DNA of 64,000 nucleotides. It comes from Planctomycetota bacterium. GTDB lineage: Bacteria; Planctomycetota; UBA11346. The translations under genes were made by a program, and so were the position numbers. Position 1 is the stretch's first letter. Each line of letters opens with the position of its first letter. Of this stretch, positions 26,397-34,426 are shown piece by piece. The notes below the pieces were generated by a model. The model was not told where the DNA came from. It did not search any database and saw only the letters and a program-made list of their open reading frames with translations. Location: positions 44,846-108,845 of the forward strand of contig BJHQ01000018.1 in the NCBI GenBank assembly GCA_014193115.1, given 5' to 3'.

Positions 26397-28145
26397 TCAT
26401 CTCCCCCACAGCAGGCAGGCGGTGAGCGCTGCGGTCCAATGGTAATCGCGGATGACGCTGTATCTGCGGCGATAATCAAAGGGGCTGCCGACCGGGCCCT
26501 TGCGGTCGCAGGCGGGTGGGGCGACCGCGCCTTTGGCGTCGAAGAACTCGAACAGCACGCCGGATTCGCGCCAACGCCGTTCGACCTCGGTCAGGGTCGC
26601 TTCGGCCAAGCGGACTGAGCGGTCCTCAAGTCCATGCCGTCGCAGGCCGTGCACGATGAAGTAATTCATGTTCACCCACATCGGCCCGCGCCACATGTCG
26701 GTAGAGAAGGTCGGGTGTGATAGCGACACGCTGGGCACCGGCACCGGGGCGGCGAAGTGGGCGGGATCGTCGAGCATCGTCACCAGCCGGCGGGCGCGGT
26801 CGGCGGGCAGGTCGGGCAGCAGCAGCGGCATGAAGCCGCTGACCGCCCGCACCCCGGTGAACCGGCCCTGCAGATCGCGGTCCTCGTAGAAACCGTGATC
26901 GTGGTTCCACAGCTGGGCGTGGACCTGCTGGCTGATCGCACGGCTGCGCATCCGCCAGAATTCCGCGGCATTTTCCTTGCCGAGCATCTGATGGAGGTCG
27001 GCCAGGCACAGGCAGTCGTGGGCGGCGAAGACCGAGAAGTCCACTGCATCGACCACGCCGGCCTCGTCAAAACGCGGGGAATTGTCGAGCCCGGATTCAC
27101 CGCTGCGGCAGCGCGGATTGCCTTCGATATCCCATTCGAGCAGATCATTGCGGTTGCGATCGCGGTTGCGCAGGTCCCATTCCAGGTAGCGCTCCAGCCT
27201 GGGCACCGCCCAAGTGGCTGCGGCGCGGTCGCCGCCGGCGCGCACGGTCTCCAGCACCGCCCAGGCGAGCAGTGGCGGCTGGGTCATCGGTTTGCCGAGC
27301 TTGGTGCCGGCGACGGTGGTGGTGATCGGCACCATGCCGTCGTCGGTCTGGGCATCGAGCATCGACTTGAGCCAGGACCAGGCCGTGGCCGGTTCGATCT
27401 GGGCCATCGCGACGCTGTGGAAGCACGAATCCCACAGCCAGCAGTGGCGATGCGGCACCCGGTCCGGCGTCGACCACGCCTGGCGGAAGGACCCTTCGGT
27501 GGTGCATGAGTTGACCCGCATGACTGCGGCGCATTTGTTCAACAAGCGTTCCCGTCCGGAGCGGAGCGCCGGCGGCACCTTGCGGAACCATTCCAGGCGT
27601 TTCCCTGCGATTGCCCAGGGATCGGCGTTCAGGCCGGCGTCGGCGCGGGCGGTGGCTTCAGCGGAATCCTTGCCCCAGGCCAGGGCGATGCGCCCCGGTC
27701 CTGTGCGCAATACGACCACGCCGACCAGGAAACCATCAGCGACATAGCGCGGCACGCCGCCGGCTTCGGCTTCGCCCCGCACTTCGTCCTCTTCAACCAG
27801 CTCGGCGCTGGCGTCGGCTGGAATCGCTCCGACCAGGGTGTGCCAAGCGGTCCAGGTCAGTACCACCGGAGTGTTGGCTGAGCGCCCGGCGAGGACATCG
27901 CCGGTCGCAATGGCGACGGCCGGATCGCTGGGAAATTGCAGGCGCAGGCGACGTCGCTGGGGCGTGTGGATCAGCAGGTTGAACGGCTTGCCGTCGATCG
28001 CGGCGACGAATCCGCTGGCGGTGCAGGTGGCTCCGTCGAGCCCGGAGAACGCGAAGAGCAGACCCTCGCCGGCGACGTCGGGCAGGTTGGGAAAGCGGGC
28101 AAGCAGATCGCCAAGCGGATCGGCAGCGGACAGCGGGTTGGTCAT
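26397..28145 (-). CDS. GH63/MGH-like alpha-glycosidase (trehalase-type toroid)
   Basis: This 582-aa cytoplasmic protein has no signal peptide. The C-terminal 380 residues form an (alpha/alpha)6 barrel of the GH63 / mannosylglycerate hydrolase type: 'HCWLWDSCFHSVAMAQ', 'DDGMVPITTTV', 'SGLDNSPRFDEAG' (expected catalytic Asp region) and 'MWRGPMWVNMNYFIVHGL'. The N-terminal 190 residues form a beta-sandwich domain. Known relatives hydrolyse alpha-glucosides such as glucosylglycerate or mannosylglycerate, or trim oligosaccharides. As the last gene of the ABC operon, 61 bp after the second ATPase, it probably degrades the sugar the transporter imports. The exact substrate is unknown. Confidence 0.82.
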   Translation of the reverse strand: MTNPLSAADPLGDLLARFPNLPDVAGEGLLFAFSGLDGATCTASGFVAAIDGKPFNLLIHTPQRRRLRLQFPSDPAVAIATGDVLAGRSANTPVVLTWTAWHTLVGAIPADASAELVEEDEVRGEAEAGGVPRYVADGFLVGVVVLRTGPGRIALAWGKDSAEATARADAGLNADPWAIAGKRLEWFRKVPPALRSGRERLLNKCAAVMRVNSCTTEGSFRQAWSTPDRVPHRHCWLWDSCFHSVAMAQIEPATAWSWLKSMLDAQTDDGMVPITTTVAGTKLGKPMTQPPLLAWAVLETVRAGGDRAAATWAVPRLERYLEWDLRNRDRNRNDLLEWDIEGNPRCRSGESGLDNSPRFDEAGVVDAVDFSVFAAHDCLCLADLHQMLGKENAAEFWRMRSRAISQQVHAQLWNHDHGFYEDRDLQGRFTGVRAVSGFMPLLLPDLPADRARRLVTMLDDPAHFAAPVPVPSVSLSHPTFSTDMWRGPMWVNMNYFIVHGLRRHGLEDRSVRLAEATLTEVERRWRESGVLFEFFDAKGAVAPPACDRKGPVGSPFDYRRRYSVIRDYHWTAALTACLLWGR

Positions 28146-28206
28146 GACTTCAGGGTCGCGGGATCCGCAGCGCTGCCAACGGCTGGCAGCGATCAGGACG
28201 GATCGA

Positions 28207-29247
28207 TCAGCCGGGCCAGATCAGCGCCCGATCCTGGACGACCGACGGATGCAGTTCGGTTCCGATCGGCAGGGCGGCCTCTGGCGGCAGCAGCACGTGG
28301 GATTCGCCTCCGGCCCAAGCGACCGTGGCGACCTGATAGGCGCCATGGTGCTGGACGACCCGGATCTGGGCCGGACGCGGTCCACCGTTTGGCGCCAGGT
28401 GTTCCGGCCGGATGCCGATGGTGGCACGGCTGCCAACGGTGGCGGTGGCTGGCGCGAGGGGGGTTCCATCGCCTGCTCGCCAGAATCCGTCGCTGGCGGT
28501 CGCTGCGATCAGATTGATCGGCGGATGGCCGAGCAGCCGGGCGACCTCCGGACTGGCCGGACGATCATAGATGTCCTCGGCGCTGCCGACCTGGGCGACC
28601 CGGCCGGCGATGAGCACGACGATGCGGTCGGCCATGGCCAGGGCCTCGCCCTGATCATGGGTGACATAGAGCATCGGCGTGTGCAGCTCGCGGCGCAGGG
28701 CGGCGATTTCCAGGCGCAGCCGTTCGCGCAGCTTGGCGTCGAGATTGGTCAGCGGCTCGTCGAGCAGGAACAACCGTGGCCGGCGGACCAGGGCCCGGCC
28801 GAGAGCGACGCGCTGCATCTGGCCGCCTGAGAGCCGGGTCGATGGCTTGTCGAGCAGGTGGCCGATGGCGAGCAGCTCAGCGACCCAGGCGATGCGCTGG
28901 GTGATCTCGGATTCGGGCAATCTGCGGGCCGGGGCGCGCAGGGGGAACTCCAGGTTTCTGCGCACCGTCCAGTCCGGGTACAGGGCGAAATCCTGGAACA
29001 TCAGCGCAACATCGCGGGCCGCTGGATTCCACGAGGTCGCCTCGGCGCCGTCGAAGGCCACGCTGCCGGCATCAGGGGTTTCGAGGCCGGCGATGGTGCG
29101 CAGCAACGTGGTCTTGCCGGCACCGGTGGCGCCGAGCACCACGACCAGTTCGTCGCGGCCGACGTGCAGATCGACACCAGCAAGCGCCTGGATCGCTCCA
29201 AATCGCTTGGTCAGGCCGGCGACGGCAAGGCGCGGGTGATCGGTCAT
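28207..29247 (-). CDS. Carbohydrate ABC transporter ATPase, second of a pair (UgpC/GlpT-like)
   Basis: This 346-aa ATPase has Walker A 'LGATGAGKTTLLRTIAGLE', signature 'LSGGQMQRVALGRALVRRP', Walker B 'LFLLDEPLTNLDAKLR' and switch 'VTHDQGEALAMADR'. A C-terminal TOBE regulatory region follows after residue 240. It overlaps the first ATPase gene by 4 bp (ATGA). The two ATPases are clearly different in sequence, including the Walker A (GATGAGKT versus GPSGCGKT), which suggests a heterodimeric motor rather than the usual single MalK-type ATPase. Confidence 0.93.
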   Translation of the reverse strand: MTDHPRLAVAGLTKRFGAIQALAGVDLHVGRDELVVVLGATGAGKTTLLRTIAGLETPDAGSVAFDGAEATSWNPAARDVALMFQDFALYPDWTVRRNLEFPLRAPARRLPESEITQRIAWVAELLAIGHLLDKPSTRLSGGQMQRVALGRALVRRPRLFLLDEPLTNLDAKLRERLRLEIAALRRELHTPMLYVTHDQGEALAMADRIVVLIAGRVAQVGSAEDIYDRPASPEVARLLGHPPINLIAATASDGFWRAGDGTPLAPATATVGSRATIGIRPEHLAPNGGPRPAQIRVVQHHGAYQVATVAWAGGESHVLLPPEAALPIGTELHPSVVQDRALIWPG

Positions 29248-30326
29248 CGCGCCTCCAACGAACTGCCATCGGTGGCGAACCAGCGAACACCGGCGGGAGC
29301 GATGGCAAGTCCGACGGCGTCGCCGATGGCGCTGGCCGGCCGATCCGATCGGTCAGAGCTGGGCGAACGCACCACCGCCAGGGATCCGTCGCCCAGGCGC
29401 ACATGGACCAGCCGCCACGCGCCCAGGTATTCGCCTCCGGCAACCGTTCCCGGGACGCCGGCGCCGACCGTGGTCAGGCGCAGATGCTCGGCGCGGATGC
29501 CGAGGATCGCCGGTCCAGGCGGCAGGCCGGCGGCTGCGATCCCAGGCCCGCCAGCGCTGGGCACGAACAGACCTTCGCCGCTCGCACCTGGCAGGAAATT
29601 CATGCCCGGACTGCCGACGAACGTCGCGACGAAGCGATTCGCGGGCCGATCGTACACGGCGGCTGGCGGACCTGCCTGCTGGATCAGGCCGGCGTCCATC
29701 ACCACCACCCGGTCGGCCAGGGCCATGGCTTCCTCCTGGTCGTGGGTCACGTACAGCGTGGTCACGCGGTGGGCGAGCTGCTGCTCACGGATGAAATCCC
29801 GCAGGGTGTCGCGGACATCGGCGTCGAGGGTTCCCAGCGGCTCGTCCATCAGCCACACCCGCGGCCGGCGGACCATGGCCCGGGCCAAGGACACCCGTTG
29901 GCGGTCACCACCGCTGAGCTGCCGCGGCGAGCGATCGAGCAGACCGGTGATGCCGAGGCTCTCCGCCACCGCCGCGACCCGTTCCTTCCGCTCGCGGGGC
30001 GGCACGCCGGTGGCGACCAGGGGAAATGCGATGTTGTCGGCCACCCGCAGATGCGGATAGAGCGCATAGAACTGGAAGACGAAGCCGACATCGCGCTGCG
30101 AGGGCGGTAACCCGGTGACGTCTTTGCCGTCGAGTCGAATCGTTCCGCCGGTGGCCAGTTCGAGCCCGGCGACCATGCGCAGGGTCGTGGTCTTGCCGCA
30201 ACCGGACGGGCCGAGCAGCACCACGAATTCACCTTCGGCGATGCGCAGGTCGATGCCACGCACCGCCACCGTGCCATCGGCATAAGTCTTCGCGACCTGA
30301 TCCAGGACCAGGAAATCCTTGCTCAT
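29244..30326 (-). CDS. Carbohydrate ABC transporter ATPase, first of a pair
   Basis: From the ATG at 30326 (beginning MSKDFLVLDQV) the protein has 360 aa. It has Walker A 'LGPSGCGKTTTLRMVAGLE', signature 'LSGGDRQRVSLARAMVRRP', Walker B 'VWLMDEPLGTLDADVR' and 'VTHDQEEAMALADR'. The TOBE domain follows from about residue 240. The open frame continues upstream to 31289, but that part reads the neighbouring permease gene out of frame and is not protein. The start overlaps the stop of the 52-codon gene (AAATGA) and its own stop overlaps the next ATPase, so the order is tightly coupled. Confidence 0.93.
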   Translation of the reverse strand: MSKDFLVLDQVAKTYADGTVAVRGIDLRIAEGEFVVLLGPSGCGKTTTLRMVAGLELATGGTIRLDGKDVTGLPPSQRDVGFVFQFYALYPHLRVADNIAFPLVATGVPPRERKERVAAVAESLGITGLLDRSPRQLSGGDRQRVSLARAMVRRPRVWLMDEPLGTLDADVRDTLRDFIREQQLAHRVTTLYVTHDQEEAMALADRVVVMDAGLIQQAGPPAAVYDRPANRFVATFVGSPGMNFLPGASGEGLFVPSAGGPGIAAAGLPPGPAILGIRAEHLRLTTVGAGVPGTVAGGEYLGAWRLVHVRLGDGSLAVVRSPSSDRSDRPASAIGDAVGLAIAPAGVRWFATDGSSLEAR

Positions 30327-30481
30327 TTGCTCGCCATCCGGCTGCTGACGGTCTGCACGATGACCGCTGCGATGGCCAGGAAGAAGCCCCAGCGCAGGCC
30401 GTCGCTCCACCACGGCTGGACCATCAGCGCCACCGCCAAAGCGATGCCGGCCAACGCGCCGCGATCGATCCACAACCACAT
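30323..30481 (-). CDS. 52-aa membrane peptide inside the ABC operon, unknown
   Basis: This short gene has an ATG at 30481 preceded by AGG, 3 bp after the permease stop, and its stop TGA overlaps the next ATG in AAATGA. Its peptide begins MWLWIDRGALAGIALAVALM, continues with a Trp-rich turn (QPWWSDGLRW) and has a second hydrophobic segment (GFFLAIAAVIVQTVSSR). This predicts two membrane helices. The coupling on both sides and the ribosome site argue it is translated. In position it recalls the small DUF2160 membrane protein coded inside the glycerol transporter operon glpSTPQV, but it is shorter and I cannot claim homology. It may stabilise the permease pair. Confidence 0.7.
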   Translation of the reverse strand: MWLWIDRGALAGIALAVALMVQPWWSDGLRWGFFLAIAAVIVQTVSSRMASK

Positions 30482-30484
30482 ATC

Positions 30485-31387
30485 CTAGCCTTTCACCGTG
30501 CCGAAGGTCATGCCGCGGAGCAGGTGGTTGCGCACCAGCACCGCGAACACCACCAGCGGGGTGACGAACAGCACCGCGCCCGCCGCCACCACCGGCCAGG
30601 GCACGCCGCTGATGTTGCCTTGCAGGCCGGCGAACCACACCGGCACCGTCGCCGCGCCTTGGCCGCCCAGGACCAGGGCGAAGCCGTATTCGTTCCACGC
30701 TGCGATCAGGCAGAACACCGCGGTCACCGCCATGCCGGTGCGGGCCTGGGGCAGGATGATGCGGAAGAACGCCTGGGTCCGGGTGTAGCCGTCGACCAGG
30801 GCGGATTCCTCGAAGGCCCGGGGGATCTCGTCGATGAAGCCCTTCATCAGCCACACCGCCAGAGACAGGTTGAACACCGTATAAAGCAGGATCAGTCCGA
30901 GGTGGGTGCCGGTCAGCCCGGACTGCTGGTACATCAGCAGCACCGGCGCCACCACCGCCAGCGGCGGCATGAACCGGGTCGACAGGATGAAAAACAACCA
31001 GTCTTTTCCCCCGGCGATGCGGAAGCGACTGAAGCCATAGGCGGTCACCGTGCCGAGGGCCACCGCCGCCACCGTCGAAGCCAGGCCGATGATCAGCGAC
31101 GACAGCAGGAAATCGAGGAATGTCGCCGGGGAACCCGGCAGAGGAGTGTGCAAACCGGTCCAGCCGGCGGCGGTCGGGACGAAGCTGTGGCTGGCGGCGC
31201 CGGAAACAGCCGATTCCGCTGCCGGGATGAACCGGGCGGTGGTGCTGGTGGTGTCGGTGGCGGCCTTGATCGAGGTCAGTGCCAGCCACAGCAGCGGCAC
31301 CAGGGCGATGCCGGCATATCCCGCCAGCACGACGAACCGCAGCCAGCGCCAGGCGCCGCGCTCATCCCATGATCGGGCCGCGCTCAT
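30485..31387 (-). CDS. Carbohydrate ABC transporter permease (MalG-type)
   Basis: This 300-aa inner-membrane protein starts at 31387 (MSAARSWDERGAW). Six hydrophobic segments are seen, including 'FVVLAGYAGIALVPLLWLAL'. The EAA loop reads 'EIPRAFEESALVDGYTRTQAFFRIILPQARTG', split by the helix that contacts the ATPase. The N-terminus fits the MalG type, with the first helix followed by a large outer loop ('SIKAATDTTSTTARFIP'). The start overlaps the upstream permease stop by 4 bp. The 88 extra codons in the longest frame are the shadow of that permease. Confidence 0.92.
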   Translation of the reverse strand: MSAARSWDERGAWRWLRFVVLAGYAGIALVPLLWLALTSIKAATDTTSTTARFIPAAESAVSGAASHSFVPTAAGWTGLHTPLPGSPATFLDFLLSSLIIGLASTVAAVALGTVTAYGFSRFRIAGGKDWLFFILSTRFMPPLAVVAPVLLMYQQSGLTGTHLGLILLYTVFNLSLAVWLMKGFIDEIPRAFEESALVDGYTRTQAFFRIILPQARTGMAVTAVFCLIAAWNEYGFALVLGGQGAATVPVWFAGLQGNISGVPWPVVAAGAVLFVTPLVVFAVLVRNHLLRGMTFGTVKG

Positions 31388-32298
31388 GCGCCACGTCCTT
31401 GCCGGCGGGCCAGCCAATCGAGATACCGGGTGCAGACCGTGGCCAGGGCGATGACCAGCACCAGCACGACGCAGGCATACGCCGAACCGCGGCCGACTTT
31501 GCCGTCGGCGAACAGTCCCTGATAGAGCAGAGCGCTGACTGTCTGGGTCGCCTGATCGTTCGGTCCGGTGATCGCCATCACGATGTCGAACTGCTTGAGC
31601 GCGTCGGTGGTGCGCAGCAACGCGGCCAAAGCCAGCAGCGGCGCGCATAACGGGATGGTGATCCGCCTGAACACCATCCAGGCCGAGGCGCGATCGACCT
31701 CGGCAGCCTCATACAAATGGCGCGGCACCGAACCAAGCGCAGCCAGGCTGATCAGCAGCATGAACGGCGTCCACATCCACACATCGACGATCAGGACCGC
31801 AGTGAGCTTCCACGCCGGATCGGTACGCCATTGCGGCGGCGCCACGCCGAAACCGGAAATGATCTGATTGAGCAGCCCATAGTCGCCGTCGTAGAGCAGG
31901 TTGGCGTACAGCCCCATCACCGCCGGCGGCAGCATCATCGGGATCAGCAGGGCGGTGAGCAGCGCGGTCTTGCCGGCGAACCGGCGGTGCAGCGCCAGGG
32001 CGAGCACGAAGCCCAGGGCCAGCTCGCAGACCACCGCCAGGAACACGAACAGCGCGGTGGTGCGCAGGGCGGCGGAGTATTCGGGACGCTCGAACACCCG
32101 CTGGTAGTTGCGGGTGCCGACCCACGTCCAGCCTTCCACCCCGAGCTCGGCCGAGGTGAACGACAGGATGAGGTTGTAGAACAGCGGGAAGACGTTGAAC
32201 GCGATCAGCAGGATCAGGGCCGGGGCGACCACCGCGGCAGCGCCCCAGCCGCCAGAACCACTGCGTCCGCCGCCGCCTGGTGCGGCGGCCGTGGTCAC
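31384..32298 (-). CDS. Carbohydrate ABC transporter permease (MalF-type)
   Basis: This 304-aa inner-membrane protein has a cytoplasmic N-terminal tail rich in glycine and six membrane segments, beginning 'VVAPALILLIAFNVFPLFYN'. The 'SFTSAELGVEGWTWVGTRNY' outer loop and the EAA motif 'VPRHLYEAAEVDRASAWMVFRRITIPLCAPL' (split at the conserved Gly-equivalent position) mark it as the MalF/UgpA partner. The start overlaps the binding-protein stop by 4 bp and the stop overlaps the second permease. Confidence 0.92.
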   Translation of the reverse strand: MTTAAAPGGGGRSGSGGWGAAAVVAPALILLIAFNVFPLFYNLILSFTSAELGVEGWTWVGTRNYQRVFERPEYSAALRTTALFVFLAVVCELALGFVLALALHRRFAGKTALLTALLIPMMLPPAVMGLYANLLYDGDYGLLNQIISGFGVAPPQWRTDPAWKLTAVLIVDVWMWTPFMLLISLAALGSVPRHLYEAAEVDRASAWMVFRRITIPLCAPLLALAALLRTTDALKQFDIVMAITGPNDQATQTVSALLYQGLFADGKVGRGSAYACVVLVLVIALATVCTRYLDWLARRQGRGA

Positions 32299-33611
32299 TT
32301 GGCCAGCCCCGCGTCGGTCAGGATGTCCTGGTGCTCTTTGGCCAGCTCGGTCAGGGCTGCGGCCGGCGTCTTGACCCCGTCGAGGGCTTCGCCGAGCCGC
32401 TTCTGGGCTGCGGCCAGCAGTTCATTATAGACCGGAACGTTCCAGAAATCCTGCAAGGAATCCAGGGAATCGGCAAAGGCCGCGTTATAGGGCGCAGCCT
32501 TGCGGAAGGCCTCGCTCTTGAGGATCGCGGTGTTGGCGGTGAAGCCGGCGTCCTTGGTGATCCATTGCCGCTGCACCGGTTCGGTGAGGAACCAGGCGAT
32601 GAACTTCTTGGCCTGTTCCTGGCGCTCGACCGGAACCTTGGCCGAGATCGACAGGCCCTGCCCACCCAGGCTGATCGTGCGCCGTCCATCCTGGGTCGGC
32701 ATGACGAAGAATCCGGCCTTGTCGCCCATCTGCTTGGCGATGCCCGGGGCGAAGGCGAAGTAGTTCATCGCCATGGCGGTGGAGCCGTTGGTGAACGCCT
32801 CCAGGGACTTGCCGTAGTCCAAGTTGGTCGCTCCGGCAGGGCCAAAGGCCATCAATTCCTTGAAGAATCCCAGGGCCGCCGCCGCTTGCGGGCTGTCGAG
32901 CTTACCGGTCACCTTGAACGTCGCCGGGTCGCCCCAGCTGCCGCCCCAGGCCCACAGCAGCTGCTGGAAGCCCATCACCAGCGAGTCGTAGCCGCGACCG
33001 GTGAGCAGCGCGCAGCCGAAGCGTTTCTGTTCGGGGCGATGGAAGAAGACGGCGACGTCTTTGAACTCGGCCCAGGTCGCCGGCGGCGCCAGGTCGCGGT
33101 TGAACTTCGCCTTGAACGCGGACTTTTCGGCCGGATCGGCGAACCAGTCGGCGCGGTACGAAAAACCCACGGCGTCGCTCTCGCACGGCGCCGCCCAATA
33201 GTTCCCGCTGCCGCCAGGATACTCGCACAGATAGCGCAACACCTGGGGATTCTGGGCCTTCAGATCGACCGCGCCGGGCAGCCAGCTGGTCAGGTTCAGG
33301 TACAGCCCTTTGGTCGCGCCGCGGCCGATCCACTGGCTGTCGCCGACCACGATGTCGAACTCCGTGGTCTTGTTGCCGAAGGCGAGGAACACCTGGTCCT
33401 GATAGGACGACCAGGGAATCTGATGGACCTTCACCGCGATGCCGGTCGACTTGGTGAAATCCTCGGACAATTGCTGCAAGCCATCGGCCGGCGCCCATTG
33501 CGCCCACCAGATGGTCAGCGGCTTGCTGTCGCCGGCGGCCAATCCGGCAACGGCGGCGATTCCGGCCAGGCAGCGCAGGGCGGGACGGCAGAGGGAGGAG
33601 AAGGTGGACAT
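32295..33611 (-). CDS. Extracellular solute-binding protein, family 1 (sugar ABC transporter)
   Basis: This 438-aa exported binding protein has a signal peptide (MSTFSSLCRPALRCLAGIAAVAGLAAG). 'LTIWWAQWAPADGLQQLSED' is the first strand and helix of the fold, followed by 'FDIVVGDSQWIGRGATKGLY', the conserved segment after the first lobe. The C-terminus has 'AFRKAAPYNAAFADSLDSLQ' and ends with the usual helical segment. It delivers a sugar, or a glycerol derivative, to the two permeases. As first gene of the operon it is preceded by a LacI-type palindrome 25 bp upstream of the ATG. Confidence 0.92.
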   Translation of the reverse strand: MSTFSSLCRPALRCLAGIAAVAGLAAGDSKPLTIWWAQWAPADGLQQLSEDFTKSTGIAVKVHQIPWSSYQDQVFLAFGNKTTEFDIVVGDSQWIGRGATKGLYLNLTSWLPGAVDLKAQNPQVLRYLCEYPGGSGNYWAAPCESDAVGFSYRADWFADPAEKSAFKAKFNRDLAPPATWAEFKDVAVFFHRPEQKRFGCALLTGRGYDSLVMGFQQLLWAWGGSWGDPATFKVTGKLDSPQAAAALGFFKELMAFGPAGATNLDYGKSLEAFTNGSTAMAMNYFAFAPGIAKQMGDKAGFFVMPTQDGRRTISLGGQGLSISAKVPVERQEQAKKFIAWFLTEPVQRQWITKDAGFTANTAILKSEAFRKAAPYNAAFADSLDSLQDFWNVPVYNELLAAAQKRLGEALDGVKTPAAALTELAKEHQDILTDAGLAK

Positions 33612-33635
33612 GGCGGGCTCCAGCGGCAGGCGGAT

Positions 33636-33647
33636 GGAAGCGCTTCC
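33636..33647. promoter_or_regulatory. LacI-family type operator upstream of the ABC operon
   Basis: GGAAGCGCTTCC is a perfect 12-bp palindrome; it fits the central core of LacI/CcpA/PurR-class operators (TGnAAnCGnTTnCA) with a CG centre. It lies 25 bp before the binding-protein start and also upstream of the divergent sigma factor gene. No LacI gene with an N-terminal HTH is in this window, so the repressor must be coded elsewhere. Confidence 0.6.
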
Positions 33648-33829
33648 GCAGGACTGTCAATCCACCGCTGCGGGCAGTGTTTGCCCAGTGGTGCCCTCAG
33701 TTGCTGATGGCAGCCGCTCTGGTGGTGGCCACTGCCGTCCCGCTCACTGCCGTCACCATCGCGCCTGGCGTTGGCTCGGCCCGCCAGCATCCTGTGAACC
33801 ATGCGGCCGGTCCTGCGTTCGCCCCAGCG

Positions 33830-34426
33830 ATGCCTGCCTTAGCCCTGGTTCCGCAGCGTACCGACCCCGAGGCCGCCCTGATGGAGCGGATGCGGGACGG
33901 CGACCAGGAGGCGGTCACCGCCCTGGTCGAGCGGTTTCAACAGGAACTGGTGGGATTCTTCTTCAATCTCTGCTTCGATCAGCTGCTCTCCGAGGAGCTG
34001 GCCCAGGATGTGTTCGTCAATGTGTACCGGGCGCGGACCCGTTGGGTGCCGACGGCCAAAGTGCGCACCTGGATGTACCGCATCGCCCATAACCGTTGGA
34101 TCGACCACTGCCGGCGGCGCCATGACCACCTCAGCTTGGACGCCGACCAGGATGACGGCGGATTCCGGCTCGGCGACGCCATCGCGGCGCCCGCCGGCCA
34201 GTCCGACGACCCGCAGCGGGCCGGCGTCATTCGCCAACGGGTCCAGGCAGCGCTCGAACTGCTGCCCGCCGGCCAGCGCGAAGTCTTCGTGCTGGCCAAC
34301 AATCATGGGATGAAATACCATGAGATCAGCGGTGTTCTCGGCATACCCGAAGGCACGGTGAAGAGCCGCATGCACCACGCCATCCGCATTCTCCGCGACG
34401 AGCTTGCCGACTTGGTGGAAGCATGA
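33830..34426 (+). CDS. ECF RNA polymerase sigma factor (sigma-70 family)
   Basis: Region 2 is seen in 'DPEAALMERMRDGDQEAVTALV', 'LAQDVFVNVYRARTRWVP' and 'VRTWMYRIAHNRWIDHCRRR'. Region 4 is seen in 'ALELLPAGQREVFVLANNHG', then 'YHEISGVLGIPEGTVKSRMH'. The chosen ATG gives 198 aa; a GTG start at 33677 would add an odd hydrophobic 51-residue N-terminus. The last codon overlaps the start of the following gene (ATGA), so the factor and its membrane partner are co-made. It should direct RNA polymerase to a specific regulon in response to the partner. Confidence 0.88.
   Translation: MPALALVPQRTDPEAALMERMRDGDQEAVTALVERFQQELVGFFFNLCFDQLLSEELAQDVFVNVYRARTRWVPTAKVRTWMYRIAHNRWIDHCRRRHDHLSLDADQDDGGFRLGDAIAAPAGQSDDPQRAGVIRQRVQAALELLPAGQREVFVLANNHGMKYHEISGVLGIPEGTVKSRMHHAIRILRDELADLVEA

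Noticed and set aside
30327..31289. N-terminal 321-codon extension of the first ABC ATPase
   Set aside because: This part covers the permease and 52-aa genes in another frame. The ATPase family starts at the ATG at 30326.
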